From positions 1,178,001 through 1,242,000 of the forward strand of contig JAXBDG010000008.1 in the NCBI GenBank assembly GCA_036320915.1: DNA of 64,000 nt, given 5' to 3'. Source of the DNA: Linnemannia elongata. Its lineage: Eukaryota > Mortierellomycota > Mortierellomycetes > Mortierellales > Mortierellaceae. Made by a program: the position numbers and the translations under genes. Shown piece by piece: positions 11,221 through 21,940 of this stretch. How positions within the stretch are numbered: position 1 is the first letter of the stretch; every line of letters begins with the position of its first letter. The notes under the pieces were generated by a model, which was not told where the DNA came from, ran no database searches, and saw only the letters and a list, made by a program, of their open reading frames with translations.

Positions 11221-14034
11221 CGTGGAGGTTGGTTGAGTCGGGAGTGGGTAAAGGAGGAAATGTCAAATGAAGCTGGGCCAAGGTGAGGAAAAGTTGAAGG
11301 AAAAAATGCTGAATGGAAAAAGGGAAAGTAGAAATGAAAAGAGTTAGACTTGAAGTGCAGAAAGAGAAAACGAAGAACAAGGGGCACACAAAGAAGGCAA
11401 ATGGCAACAACTAACAATAACAAGGAACAAGGAGTCAACTCAAAGGGAAAATAGGAGTGAAAAAGGTAAGGGATAGACTAGGATGAATGAAGGGATGAAT
11501 GGGTCTGGTATGCTAGAACATAAAAGCGACAAAAAACACTACATCGCCTCTACTACGCATCACTCCTCATTGAACAGCATGTCGGGCCGATAGTTCGGAG
11601 GATTAGTCTTTTCTTCTTTCGCAATCCTCCTAGTAGCACTTACTCCCACTAAACGGGGGAGCAAAGGGGAAAGAGAGTAGCAAATGTACTGTGTCCTTTA
11701 TTGATACCCGAGGAATGTTGTCAATGGCAAGGATGTTATTTGTTTCTGTCCTTGTCGCAAAAAAAGGAAGTAGACTGGATCTACGGGCTAAATAAAAATA
11801 ATGGAATGCACATGGAATGGTAGACTATGAGGCTGCTTGTTTAGTTTTCTAGCATCTAGCATTGACAACTCAGTTTCTAAACTCGATTCATTCATTTGCC
11901 ATTAGAAAAGCGAAACATCATGATATTGCTATGCATGTACAGGTATCTACTGAACGCCATATTTAAATCGAGATACGACACACATGGGAGGTGGAGATTG
12001 AACGCCACATGGCGGCTCGTACCACATCTGAGTGGGAAATATGTTGTGGAAGGTGGAGAACGAAAGGAGAAGAGACAGAAAACTGCGGGCAAAGAAATAG
12101 CAAACAAAAATAACCAGATGGGCTGCCGAAGTCGGAAAAATAATAACCAAGGATGAAAAGCATCAGAGTGGGATGGAGAGCCACGTTTTTTTTTTTTTTT
12201 TTGTCTTTCCTTGAAGCCATGCAGCCAAATACTCATCGATACATAAAAAAAATGGCGACATTGGAGGGAAGGAAACACGACGTTTTACTCTGGAAGGCAG
12301 GTGTGGTCGCTTTTTGCGCCATCCCTGTCGTCAGCTTGCATGCAATGCCCTACTATCAATGGTAGCCAACAATAAAAGGGAGAGGGTAATGTCGGGTTTG
12401 ATTGGTTCCTGAAAGAAGGGTAATGCTCATATCAAGGATGCAGGAGGTGGAAAATGAATGAACAGAAATGAAAAAATGGCCAACTTCAAAATCCATGGTG
12501 CATGCAGAAAAGAAAAAGAAAAACAATGACCGAAAATATGACGAGAGCCTCATCCTCACCTTTCTTTCATCTCGTCTTCATCAGTCACTGCACATGGTTT
12601 TCAAGATGAGTCTTTCTGCACTCAGTCCAAAAAGTCGAATGAAAAAAGTGGTGAGCACCCCCTTCATCATCTTCATTGCTCGTTGTGTCAATCCGGTTCT
12701 CCCTGTCCCATCCTCTCCATCGTGCCATACCCTAAAATTGGGGGATGTGATCAAGAAAAAGGGAGCTCAGGTTCTCAATTCACCCGCATGATCGCCCTAC
12801 TATCCTCCAGATCCCTTCTGTCTATCCTCGTCTCCACCTTGCAGGAAAGAATTGCGTCTTTGAGTCACCGAACCAATAGATTCATGCACGCCGCGGTCAT
12901 GGATAAAGATCTTTTCATTTCTCTTTTTTTTTTCTTCGATTGGATACACATGGAAAGCAGGGAAGGGCGTGAAGATCTTGTTAAATTAACATGTCGAACA
13001 CAACATGCATCCAAATCGATTATGTAAGTGCCACTTCAAGTAGAAAATGTGGATAACACATTGGGGAGAGAAAAACCATGGAGGGCTGAACAGATTCTAG
13101 ACCCTCTTTTTTTTCCCTTTCCATCCTTACTTTCTTACCGTTCTGTGTAATGTTGTGCCATGTTCTGTTTGTTTGTGTGTTGGCGCCGCTGTGTGTATCG
13201 ATCTCTCAAAACTCCAAGACATTGTTTTTGTTACTGCTCATTGCTCACTCCCCCCTTCCCTACCTGTCTACCTCTCTTTTCGACTAGTTTTGGGGGTGAT
13301 GGCATAGAAAAATGGTTGACTCCTCTTGAGAAGCGCCTCATCTCTCACCAGCTCACAACTCCACCTCAACTCTCAATACCCGTTCAAAAGGCTATGCGGC
13401 GTTCTTTTTGTTTTTAGTTTTGCGGGAAAGAAGAGACAAGAATGCATCTCGGGTCTTTTTTTCCACGTTTTTTCATGTCTCGTCTTGATCATACCCCTGA
13501 GCTCAAAATATGTTCTAAAAAGAATAACCAAAAAAAACAAAAACAAAATCAAAGAGCCCCGAACTAAGTGAGTAACTTGAGGAGTTGTATGTATGAGCGA
13601 AATGAAGGATGGGGGTGTTGCTGCTGTGGAAGAGAATCTATTTATTGTAGAGGGGGGTTTGTCTATGGCATAGCCCATATCGGCTCGGCGCCAAGTTTGA
13701 AAAAAGAATGAAGACAAAAAGAGAGCGAGAAGAACAGAAAAAAAACTGACTGAAACGACGACACAAGCAAATGGAGCTCAAATGAGGAGGATTGTATTAT
13801 GATTAGTGTATTAAGAAGGATGGGCTAGAAGCTAATCGAGGAAGAGTAGACTAAAAAGCAGGGTAATAGGGTGGGGATCGATAATATGCTTGTTTGTTGT
13901 TGTTGATCGGCTCGCGTTTTTCTTTCTCTCATTCATTTTTGCGATGCCCTGCTTGTACTTGTGAGCAGCAAGAAAAAGACATTGAGCAAAAAAACAAACA
14001 AAACAATACAAGAAAGAGGAAGGCTGTTGGTGGT
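11221..14034. other. 2.8-kb gene-free spacer
   Basis: I see no supportable gene. Short frames on both strands are broken by stops and show no family motifs. The first ~250 bp, rich in GA on the plus strand and thus CT on the minus strand, is the probable promoter of the TLC gene. Runs of T occur near 12187-12202 and 12925-12934. An unannotated non-coding RNA cannot be excluded. Confidence 0.5.
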
Positions 14035-15035
14035 TCAGAGTAACGCTGTCACCAATCCCTCAAGTTCTGCGCTGTTTCCTGTGGATTCCCGTGGCTCACC
14101 GTTGACATAGGCTGTGTAACGGATGGTGGTCGTTGGGAGGACCTCGATCTTTCCTCCAAACTCATAGAACTCTGCGTAATTGACCAGGACAAAGGGAATG
14201 GTCGTGATATTGCCCTTCTCAAGTGCCCTGGCACAAACGTGCATCTTGTGCTCTGCAATCTTGCCCCAACTGTTGTGTCATGTTCATGTGTCGTTTTTCG
14301 ATTGTTGTTGTGGTTAAATGAAGAAAGGCGCAGGTGGTTATTTCGTTGATCGTGTTGAGGGTGTGTGGAGTAGAGGTGGCGACAACAACATAGGAGAAAT
14401 AACAAAAAGAAGGTTCAGAAGCCGAAGACAGTGAAAGGGAATAAAAACGAGATGGAGAGAGAGAGAGAGGAAGAACGAAGAAGGTTTGGTTAGTCGCCGA
14501 GGAAACAAGCTCTCCATGACATGAACAAAGTAAGTGGGCGTTTTTTTCATTCAATGACAAAACACAAAAAAAAACGTCGAAATGAACACCAAAAGAGGGA
14601 TACAAACGTGTTCAAAAAGCTTAAGAGAAAAGTAAAGAAGGACACGACAAAAGAAAAAAAAAAGCCGCGGCATTCGATTCGGTCGATTTGGGTGTCCCGA
14701 CTCTACTTTACTTGTTGAAAAAATATAGCCGCGCACAGCAAACTAAAAAAAAATGCTCCGCCTTTTGCCCTCGTTTTCCATTTTTGCTTTGCATCACAGC
14801 ACTCTCCTTTCCCTCCCTGCTTTGTTGCCATCGTTGAGATGCGCAGTGGTGGTGGTGGTGTCGGCGGCTGGGGGGGGGGAGAAGCAAAAAAATGAACCTT
14901 TGGATGTAAAAGTGACACTTACGGCATGGCATAGCTGTAGTACAGCACAACGGCACGACTGAATTGGGAGAGGATGCCGTCGAGCTCCTCCTGGGACTTG
15001 CAGTTGACGATGATTTTCGAAGGTTGTGGGGTCAT
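14035..15035 (-). CDS. Thioredoxin-fold protein lacking the CxxC site
   Basis: Two exons, 15035-14923 and 14269-14035, give 115 aa, the usual length of a single thioredoxin domain. The N-terminal half has VVLYYSYAMPWGKIAEH where thioredoxins carry the first core strand and WCGPCK. The C-terminal half has VLPTTTIRYTAYVNGEPRES, matching the cis-Pro loop followed by the strand/turn with a Gly, and ends in a helix ELEGLVTALL. The redox cysteines are absent: Cys12 and the Cys in HVCARAL do not sit in a CxxC. A non-redox, scaffold or chaperone-like role is therefore inferred. A 653-bp intron interrupts the codon just after the degenerate active-site loop. Intron length and acceptor (CAACAG) are normal. 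Confidence 0.72.
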
Positions 15036-16290
15036 CTTGTTTAAACAAAAAAGGGAAAGAAGGAAGCTTGATTTGGATCTTCAGGAACAGGAACGGACAA
15101 GATGGAAGGACAGTAGGTGCTTGAAATGAAAAAGAGCGAGAAGGTGTGTAACGTTCGGACAGACGGAATAGATTGGACTGAGGAGAGAGAGAAGAGTCAA
15201 AGGTACGGCAGACAGGCGGGCGGATAGGGCAATAAGGATAGGGGTTATAAGGTAGGGTTTTCGTATGTTTTGCTTTATATTGAAGATGAGTATTGAATTA
15301 TGCGGAACGAAACAGAAAGGGAGAATTAAGATGTATGAGATGCGAAGGAGAAGAAGCGGACAGGGTTTGAAGATTGAGAAGGACAGAGAGCGAAAAGGGA
15401 AAGAGAGTGCGAATGCGGGTGGATGGGTGAGAAGGTATTTGTGTTTGTGTTTGTGTATGCGAGTGAGAGTGCGAGTGAGAGTGGAAGTGAGAGAGTAAGA
15501 ATGAATGAAGAGAGAGAGAGAGAGTGATAGATGAAATGAAAATGAAAAGAGAGAGATGCAAAAAAAAAAGAGATGAGATGTTTCTTCATTTTATATGCGG
15601 TCCCTCATTTATGGCTGTTGGAACCAAACGTCCATCATTGAGTATTGCATACGCATTTAAACACATACACACACGCACGCACACACACGAGCGAGAACGC
15701 ATCATACCATACCATACTTTACCATGGGTTTGTTGAACAACTGATTCAATACGACTATGTGTGTTCATTCAAGGCTGTGCAAAGGCCTTGAACTGTGCCT
15801 CCATGTCCCCTTTGTCGAAAATTTCATCCCGCCCATTCAGCCCAACATATCATCGCGCTCACCCTTTTTTTTTTCCGCTTCTCTTTTTTCTTTTCTTTTC
15901 ATCCGTATCCTTTCGTTTCCCTTACCTCTCTCTCTCCCACTTACACTACACATCGTCCAATTGATACATCGACACAGCAGCATGCACACTCTCTAACACG
16001 TCCAACCCTTTTTTCTTACAAATGACCCGCCTTCGGCATTACGATCCGTTTTTTAGACCATCAACGCCAATGCGTCGCTCCCTGTCCTCCTACTCACTCC
16101 TCCGTCTTCCTCCTATGCCTGCAGCTGCATAGCGAAACGGAAACTAGCCCAACAGGCAACACGGATGTAACAACAACAAAACAAGCGCAACGGTCTCCTT
16201 TTTTTTCTTCGTTTCCATCCCTTTTTATTCGCTCTCTTCTCTCTTTGTCTCTGTCATCCAGATCAACCCGGCCGGCCCCTTGCCGCTCAT

Positions 16291-16292
<2 letters not shown>

Positions 16293-16324
<32 letters not shown>

Positions 16325-16338
16325 TTGTTGTTGTTGTT
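16293..16338. repeat. Poly-T run followed by (GTT)n
   Basis: About 31 consecutive T, then five GTT units. It lies in a gene-free region. Confidence 0.85.
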
Positions 16339-16507
16339 CAAGTGCTGTCAGAGAGCGAGTGAGGACATAAAAAAAAACGCAAAAAGGAAGGAGTTCCTTT
16401 GCCCTTTTGGCTTTGTCATCCTTTGAGCGTTTGAATTCTCTTGGTTTTTGCAAAAGTGCTCTGTCGCCTCCTTCCTCCGAGATCGGTTTTGTACTTCTCC
16501 GTGTGAG

Positions 16508-16508
16508 A

Positions 16509-16534
<26 letters not shown>
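16508..16534. repeat. Poly-A run
   Basis: About 27 consecutive A in gene-free sequence, 170 bp after the poly-T tract. Together they could form a long A:T hairpin. Confidence 0.85.
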
Positions 16535-16540
<6 letters not shown>

Positions 16541-17744
16541 CGGGGAGTGCGAATCCCGATATTCCTGGATGCATCTCTCTCCGTTTTTCTATATAATTGC
16601 TCAATAATTAGCTATGTAAGGATCATTGGTAAGGAAACAGTAACAACAAACAACAAGACGAGAGAGAGAGAGAGTGAGCATTCCAAGGATGATTTCTAAG
16701 GATTGCTCTCACTCGCTTATTTTTCTGCTTCTCTCTTCCTCCTCAGAAGAGTGTCCTCTCCTCTTCTTCATCTTCTCTGTCGTTTCCTCTAGGTGCAATG
16801 ACACAACTCCTTAGAAACAAAGTAACAACAATGACAACGAAAGGATACATTCCCCAAGGGTCCAATTGCTACAGCTCCAAGGAAATTATGGGATCTACTC
16901 CAAGACTCTTTTGATTCTTTCATTCTCCTGCCCTCTTTCTCCTTCTCTCTCCCCACTCCAGCAAATCTTCACTTTCTTCTCCCTGACTCCCTCGCTCTCT
17001 CTCTCTCTCCCTCTCCCTGCCTAACTGACCGACATGTCCTGAAGCGCGCTTGTTTTTTTTTGCTGCCTTGAAGTAATAAGTCCGCATCACTTCGATCGCG
17101 GCTCAGTCTTTGGCTTTCCTTTATGTGAGTGTGCCCTTGAGTGACATGTTCGAAGCGGTCTGGACCGCCATCGAACATTTCTCTTAATTACTTTTTTCTT
17201 TCGCGTATTTTTTAATGCTCTCAAAAACAGACAACAACACAGCTGTTGGACAGTATGCAATGAATGCTTTTTAGGACACTTTTTCTTTTGACAAATAAGA
17301 AAAAAGGGTTGGCGATGTACACAAACTAAACTAAACTTTGGTTGACCACGGGACATGAGACACACAGGGGGAGGAGGAGGACCCCGACCAAAGGAATGCA
17401 GCTTGAGGTTGTTGGGGTCTTTTTTGCTATGCTGCATTATAGCCGACAAACAGCATATGCATTGTCATATTCGCACTTGTAAGCCAGCCGGTGTCCTGTT
17501 AATGCACCTTGGATCATCCTACATAATCTCGAATTTACTAATCCGTTTATTGTTGTCGTATTCTGCAAGGGATAGTTTTGTGTTGTGCATCGGCTAGGTC
17601 GTTCATCGGCTATGCTACAATGGGTTGCTGCATATTACAAAGCTCCATTCTACAAGTGTTACAGGAATTAAAGAAAATACATGGAGATGCATATTGGTGA
17701 GGATAAAGCAAGGGTCATCATCCTTCCTTCAGGACTCCTTTTTT

Positions 17745-17746
17745 CG

Positions 17747-17784
<38 letters not shown>
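17745..17784. repeat. (GTT)n microsatellite in a 3' flank
   Basis: About thirteen GTT units just downstream of the stop codon of the coiled-coil gene. On that gene's strand it is (AAC)n. In another frame it would encode poly-Thr or poly-Asn, but it lies after the supported stop. Confidence 0.8.
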
Positions 17785-17821
17785 GATGATGTTGTTGATG
17801 TTGTTGGTTTCTCCGCTTGCT

Positions 17822-18989
17822 TCAAGAGTCTTTCTCGCCAAAGATTGCAAACGCGCTCTTCATTGCGTTCAGAAACGATAGGATCTGCTCCTGCAGAAGT
17901 TCTAGAGGAGAAACGCGTACATTTCGTTGTTATTGTAGCAAAACAAAAGAAAAACGTATATCGTGAGTATATCCATGAACCCAGACTCTTTGTTGTTTGT
18001 TTACTTCCTTCCTTCCTTGTGTCATGATTTTCTAAGCAAGAATAACAAACAGACAAAATACCTTGGTCCATCTCCTGTTGGGCAATGTTTTTGTGGCTCG
18101 AGGCAACGATTTCCTCGATCTGTTCGTACTGCTGAGAGAGGTACTCGGACAACATCCACTGGAGTTCCGCATTCACCGCATCAAGTTGCTGAATGATCCC
18201 TACTCGAGTTGAAGTGTTTCTGAGTTAGATTAGGCAGAAATAAAAAAAAATGGTAGCGCTCCTTTGTGCGGATATACTGAAACCCAGATGAGCTAAATTT
18301 TCTTTTGCAGTATTACCATGAAACTTCTTGACAGTGGTAGACCGGTGTTCGGTGATGAAGTCTGCCAACGATGCGGGGTCGAACGCAGGACACTCCGTGG
18401 GAGATTGCTCGGTTGAGTAATCTTCTGCAGTCACCAATGTAATACGATCCTCTTGACCAGCTGTGTCGTCGTTGGAGGCGTGCCTGCCAGTGGTTACGAT
18501 AGGGCTCGGTCTGTGTGAGCGAATACCTGTGGTGACGACGACGGGGATCGGGGTGATAGGTGAGAGCGAGAGCGTTCCCTGCTCGCTTGTAAGAAACTTG
18601 TCCGGAGTGCATGGTGCTGTTGCTACTATGTCCTTTGCTTGATTTTGATGGTCATTTCCAGGTGTGGCCAAACATAATTTGGTGGCGTTGCGGATCTTGG
18701 TCTCTGGCATAGCGGGCTCATGATTGAGAATGGTCAAAGACTCCAAGGTGGAGGGATCTATAGCCGTCAAGAAAGTCGGAGGTTACAAGTTGAACACACC
18801 AACAACGTGATATCCGAGCACCATTCCACTTAAAATAGAGCTTGTTGTCATACCGGTGTTGGCGATATCCTCCTGGAGCAAGACACTGTCGCCATCCTTG
18901 TGGGTCTCCCTGGTCATCCAATTTGTATCGATTTCGGAGGTACTCTTGGCCTCAGAAGGACCGACATGAGGCATGCTCTCGGTCGTCAT
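17822..18989 (-). CDS. Hypothetical protein with C-terminal coiled coil
   Basis: Four exons, 18989-18854, 18757-18317, 18199-18062 and 17901-17822, give 264 aa. I do not recognise a family. Residues ~1-150 are acidic/Ser/Thr-rich and low in hydrophobics, probably disordered, with short LSPITPIP and TVKKFH stretches. Residues from ~193 to the end form a predicted amphipathic helix: IIQQLDAVNAELQWMLSEYL, then QQYEQIEEIVASSHKN and LLQEQILSFLNAMKSAFAIF. The last exon was chosen because it continues the helix and ends at a TGA (17822-17824). The competing frame runs into the (AAC)n repeat as poly-Thr. A small subunit of a structural complex (kinetochore, BLOC-like or tether) is possible but only a guess. 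It is divergent from the PLD gene across 424 bp. Confidence 0.62.
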
Positions 18990-19413
18990 GGTAGTATGTT
19001 GCTTGCGGCCGGAGTAGAGGTGAGGTGAGCAGAAGAAAAAGGGAAAAAGAAAGTTTGACCGTAAGAACAATTTGTGTGGACCGGACCAGTGTCCCGCTGG
19101 ACAATAGAACCATGATGAGACAGTCACCCTTCCTTCCAGGGGTCAATGCTTAGCCATCTTTTCGAAGAGCATCGCAGCAAGGAAAAGGGAAATCAGGGTC
19201 ACTCCAATGCTTTCTTTATTGCTTTCAGTTGATATTGAGCATCTGGCTGTTGTTCTCACGCCATCCTCCGCACTATTTTTTATCCACTCCTTGTGCATTT
19301 TTTATGCCTAATCTGTTTCTTCTTTCCTCTCTTTCTTCTCTCTCTCTTCACTTCTTTACACCCTATCTACCTCTCATCCCAACCCAACACTCCCACTCAC
19401 ATACCTGTACAGC
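18990..19413. promoter_or_regulatory. Divergent promoter region
   Basis: A 424-bp interval between the starts of the minus-strand coiled-coil gene and the plus-strand PLD-like gene. The PLD side has a long pyrimidine tract (TTCTTTCCTCTCTTTCTTCT-type) ending about 30 bp before the ATG, a pattern seen before many fungal start codons. No TATA box stands out. Confidence 0.5.
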
Positions 19414-20580
19414 ATGAACACCGCATACTCCTCCGTCGTTTCCGTCTCCGTAGAGGGTCGCACCACCCATGAGAACCTGACTCGCACCTATGAAAGCCTT
19501 ATCGAACGTCACGGCTCCTCGCCCTCGCTCCAACAATTATTCGAGACCGCGCGCGATGCTGCTTCCAGCGACCAAGACCGTGCTGTGGTAAGAATCCATG
19601 AAGGAACCCTTTGTCCCTTTCCTCAGGTTCAATTAGGCTATGGACATCTTCGGAGCAATTGGACTCACTGATTTCACCTTGCGCTGAGCATAGATTTCAT
19701 GGCTGGAGGCTGCCATCGCCAAGGAGTCTGGACGTGACAGCGACGACGAAACCCCCTCAACTCTACCTCACCATCACTTGATCAGTCACCTCAAAGAGCA
19801 CCATGACGAGCACCACCACAAGGCCAACAACGGTATCTTTATCAGCCCTATCTTCTTCCCATCCGAGGACAGCTTTGGCAACTTTATTAAGACCCTGAGC
19901 AATGCTAAAAAGTCACTGGATATCTGTGTGTTCACCATCACCGACAACGAGACCGCCGACGCTGTCATCCAGGCCCATGAGCGAGGTGTTCGTGTGCGCA
20001 TTATTTCCGATGACGATAAGGTGAGTTTCCCCCCCTCCCCCTCCGCTTACTTTTTTTGCAATTGAAAGGTATATTAGAAAAGTATTGCGGTCTAACACAT
20101 ATGCGCTTATTTTTATTATTGGGTTTTCTGGTTATTTTTCTTTTCTCTTTAGTCTGAAGACTTGGGTGCTGATGTCAAGCGTTTTGCCAGGGACCACGAC
20201 ATCCCCACACGTGTGGATGGAAGGTACGCAAATCATGTCCCCTTTGTTCTTTTCCTTCTTTTTCCTGTATTGTTGTCCCACTGAGAGTCTCAGCTTTTCC
20301 GAGGAGATTCTTTTGCAATGTCAACCTGACTGAGTGCATGCATTGATTGTTTTTTTCTTCTTCTTGTGTTCCCTCTTTACTCGATAGCCCCTCGCACATG
20401 CACCATAAGTTTGCCATCATTGACGATGCGTTGGTTATGACTGGCTCGTACAACTGGACAAAAGGCGCTCGCTATCAGAACCGCGAGGACCTCTGCCTGA
20501 CCAATTCCGCCAAGGCTGTGCGTGCCTTCAAGGATGAGTTTGAGAAGCTGTGGGACCTCTTCGAAGAGTTCCAGCTGTAG
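19414..20580 (+). CDS. Single-HKD phospholipase D-like protein (PLD6/Zucchini-like)
   Basis: Four exons, 19414-19587, 19694-20020, 20153-20223 and 20388-20580, give 254 aa. The PLD fold starts near residue 95 with ISPIFFPSEDSF and KSLDICVFTITDN, then GVRVRIISDDD. The one HxKx4D motif is HHKFAIIDD (His196, Lys198, Asp203), followed by the GSYNWT strand typical of PLD6-type enzymes. Enzymes with one HKD act as dimers. Relatives are cardiolipin hydrolases or RNA endonucleases at mitochondria, and bacterial Nuc-like nucleases. This protein has no obvious N-terminal transmembrane anchor; instead it has ~60 polar residues and a His-rich stretch (HHDEHHHK). Its substrate, lipid or nucleic acid, is undecided. 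HPRT starts 245 bp downstream on the same strand. Confidence 0.88.
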
Positions 20581-20627
20581 CCTGGAAAGAAAGTGTGGAA
20601 CCGGCTCAATTCATCCGAAAAGAAAAG

Positions 20628-20633
20628 AATAAA
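20628..20633 (+). terminator. Candidate polyadenylation signal of the PLD-like gene
   Basis: AATAAA, 48 bp after the stop codon. It is the only close match to the consensus in this spacer. Confidence 0.45.
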
Positions 20634-20825
20634 GAAAAGAGGGCACCTTGCCCCTGTACTTGTTGGACTTGTACAGCCCTTAACCAAGGTGACTGCCGAT
20701 CTATCTTCTGTAGAACCATACGGAGAATAGAAAAAAAAACTTTTGTTTGCTCGCTGCTCTTTCTCTCTTTCTTTCTCAAACTGCATCCTCTTCCTCCCTC
20801 CACCCACCGAATCAACTTGCACACC

Positions 20826-21668
20826 ATGGACCCCAAAATGTGGATCGACGTCAACTCAGAGTCATTCCAGTACTCTCTTGACCACTTTGTTATTCCCGAC
20901 CACTACGAGACTGCCCTTTCGAGCGTACTGATTCCTCACGGAGTGATCATGGACAGAGTCGAGAAGCTCGCCAAGTTGATTGTCCAGGAGGCCACAGGTC
21001 CCCTTGTCGTCTGCTGTGTGCTCAAGGGCGGTCACCAGTTCTTTGCCGACCTCGTCAACTACATCAAGAAGAACGTCACCCGTGGTGGTAACTCGGTCCC
21101 CTTGAGCCTCGAGTTCATCAAGGTCAAGTCCTACCACAACGACGTCTCGGGCGACGTCAAGTTGTCCTTGACAGACGACGAGTGCAAGGAGTTCCAGGGA
21201 AAGGTTAGTGCCACATACAAAATGTTCAATTGCTCTTATTTTTTTTTCCTGCGGCACACAAAGATGTTATTCCTTGACAACAAAAGTATACAAACACAAT
21301 GCACTACCTCGTGCAAAGACAGGAATACAGGTACATACAAACAAGCTCACTAATTGCCGGCACTGCTTCAATTACTTTTGCTGGAATAGAACATCTTGAT
21401 TGTTGAGGATATCATTGACACTGGAAAGACCATGGTTCAGTTGTTGGCCAAGTTGAGGAAGTTTTCGCCCGAGTCGGTTAAGGTTGCATCGTTGTTGATC
21501 AAGAAGACCCCTCTCTCGAACGGATACATCCCCGACTATGTTGGATTCGCCATCCCTAATGCCTTTGTTGTTGGATATGCATTGGACTACAACGAGTACT
21601 TCCGTGATCTCGACCATATCTGTGTTATTAGCGAACATGGAAAGGAGAAGTACGCCGTCAAGAACTAG
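20826..21668 (+). CDS. HPT1: Hypoxanthine-guanine phosphoribosyltransferase
   Basis: Two exons, 20826-21203 and 21390-21668, give 218 aa, the normal HPRT length. The enzyme transfers phosphoribose from PRPP to hypoxanthine or guanine, salvaging purines as IMP or GMP in the cytosol. The PRPP-binding signature [14 protein letters not shown] sits at residues 128-141, right after the splice. [19 protein letters not shown] gives the pyrophosphate loop, [10 protein letters not shown] the flexible catalytic loop with the conserved Ser-Tyr, and [20 protein letters not shown] the purine-binding C-terminal part. The frame stays open upstream of the ATG, but that extension overlaps the PLD gene and lacks similarity, so the start at 20826 in the context CACCATGG is preferred. 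TFIIS follows 272 bp downstream. Confidence 0.96.
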
Positions 21669-21940
21669 AGACTTTAGATAGAACCCCAGGCGGACCCTTT
21701 GTATACATACACACATCAAATACATCATTTATTTTTTCTGATACGTCATTGTAATATTTGAAAGAAAGAAAAAAAGTACAGCTTCAGCGCTCATTTTTCA
21801 CTTGACAGGCTCCTTTCTTTACTCCTTCCTTTCCTTCTTTCCTTCAATTCCTGCCGCACTCCTTCCCTCCACCGCACCCTCATCACCCGATCGCCAATCG
21901 ACTCCACCCTTTTACCACACTTCTTCTTCACACGACGATC

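Larger units (their letters stand above)
15036..17821. other. 2.8-kb gene-free spacer rich in simple repeats
   Basis: No gene recognised. It contains GA/TC-rich tracts, a CA-rich microsatellite near 15664-15690, a 31-base poly-T followed by (GTT)n at 16293-16338, a 27-base poly-A run at 16508-16534 and another (GTT)n at about 17745-17784. The left part is the probable promoter of the thioredoxin-fold gene; the right part is the 3' flank of the coiled-coil gene. Confidence 0.55.

Noticed and set aside
11892..13717. Open frames of 60-128 codons between the TLC and thioredoxin-fold genes
   Set aside because: No domain, no consistent codon use, and no way to join them into a longer protein; an MSLSALSPKSRMKK start at about 12606 with a GTGAGC donor could not be continued.
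17718..17821. Poly-Thr C-terminus for the coiled-coil gene
   Set aside because: The phase that keeps the helix across the last splice stops at 17822; the poly-Thr frame comes from the (AAC)n repeat.
20550..20825. In-frame 92-codon upstream extension of HPRT
   Set aside because: It overlaps the end of the PLD-like gene, has no HPRT similarity, and the ATG at 20826 gives the normal protein length.
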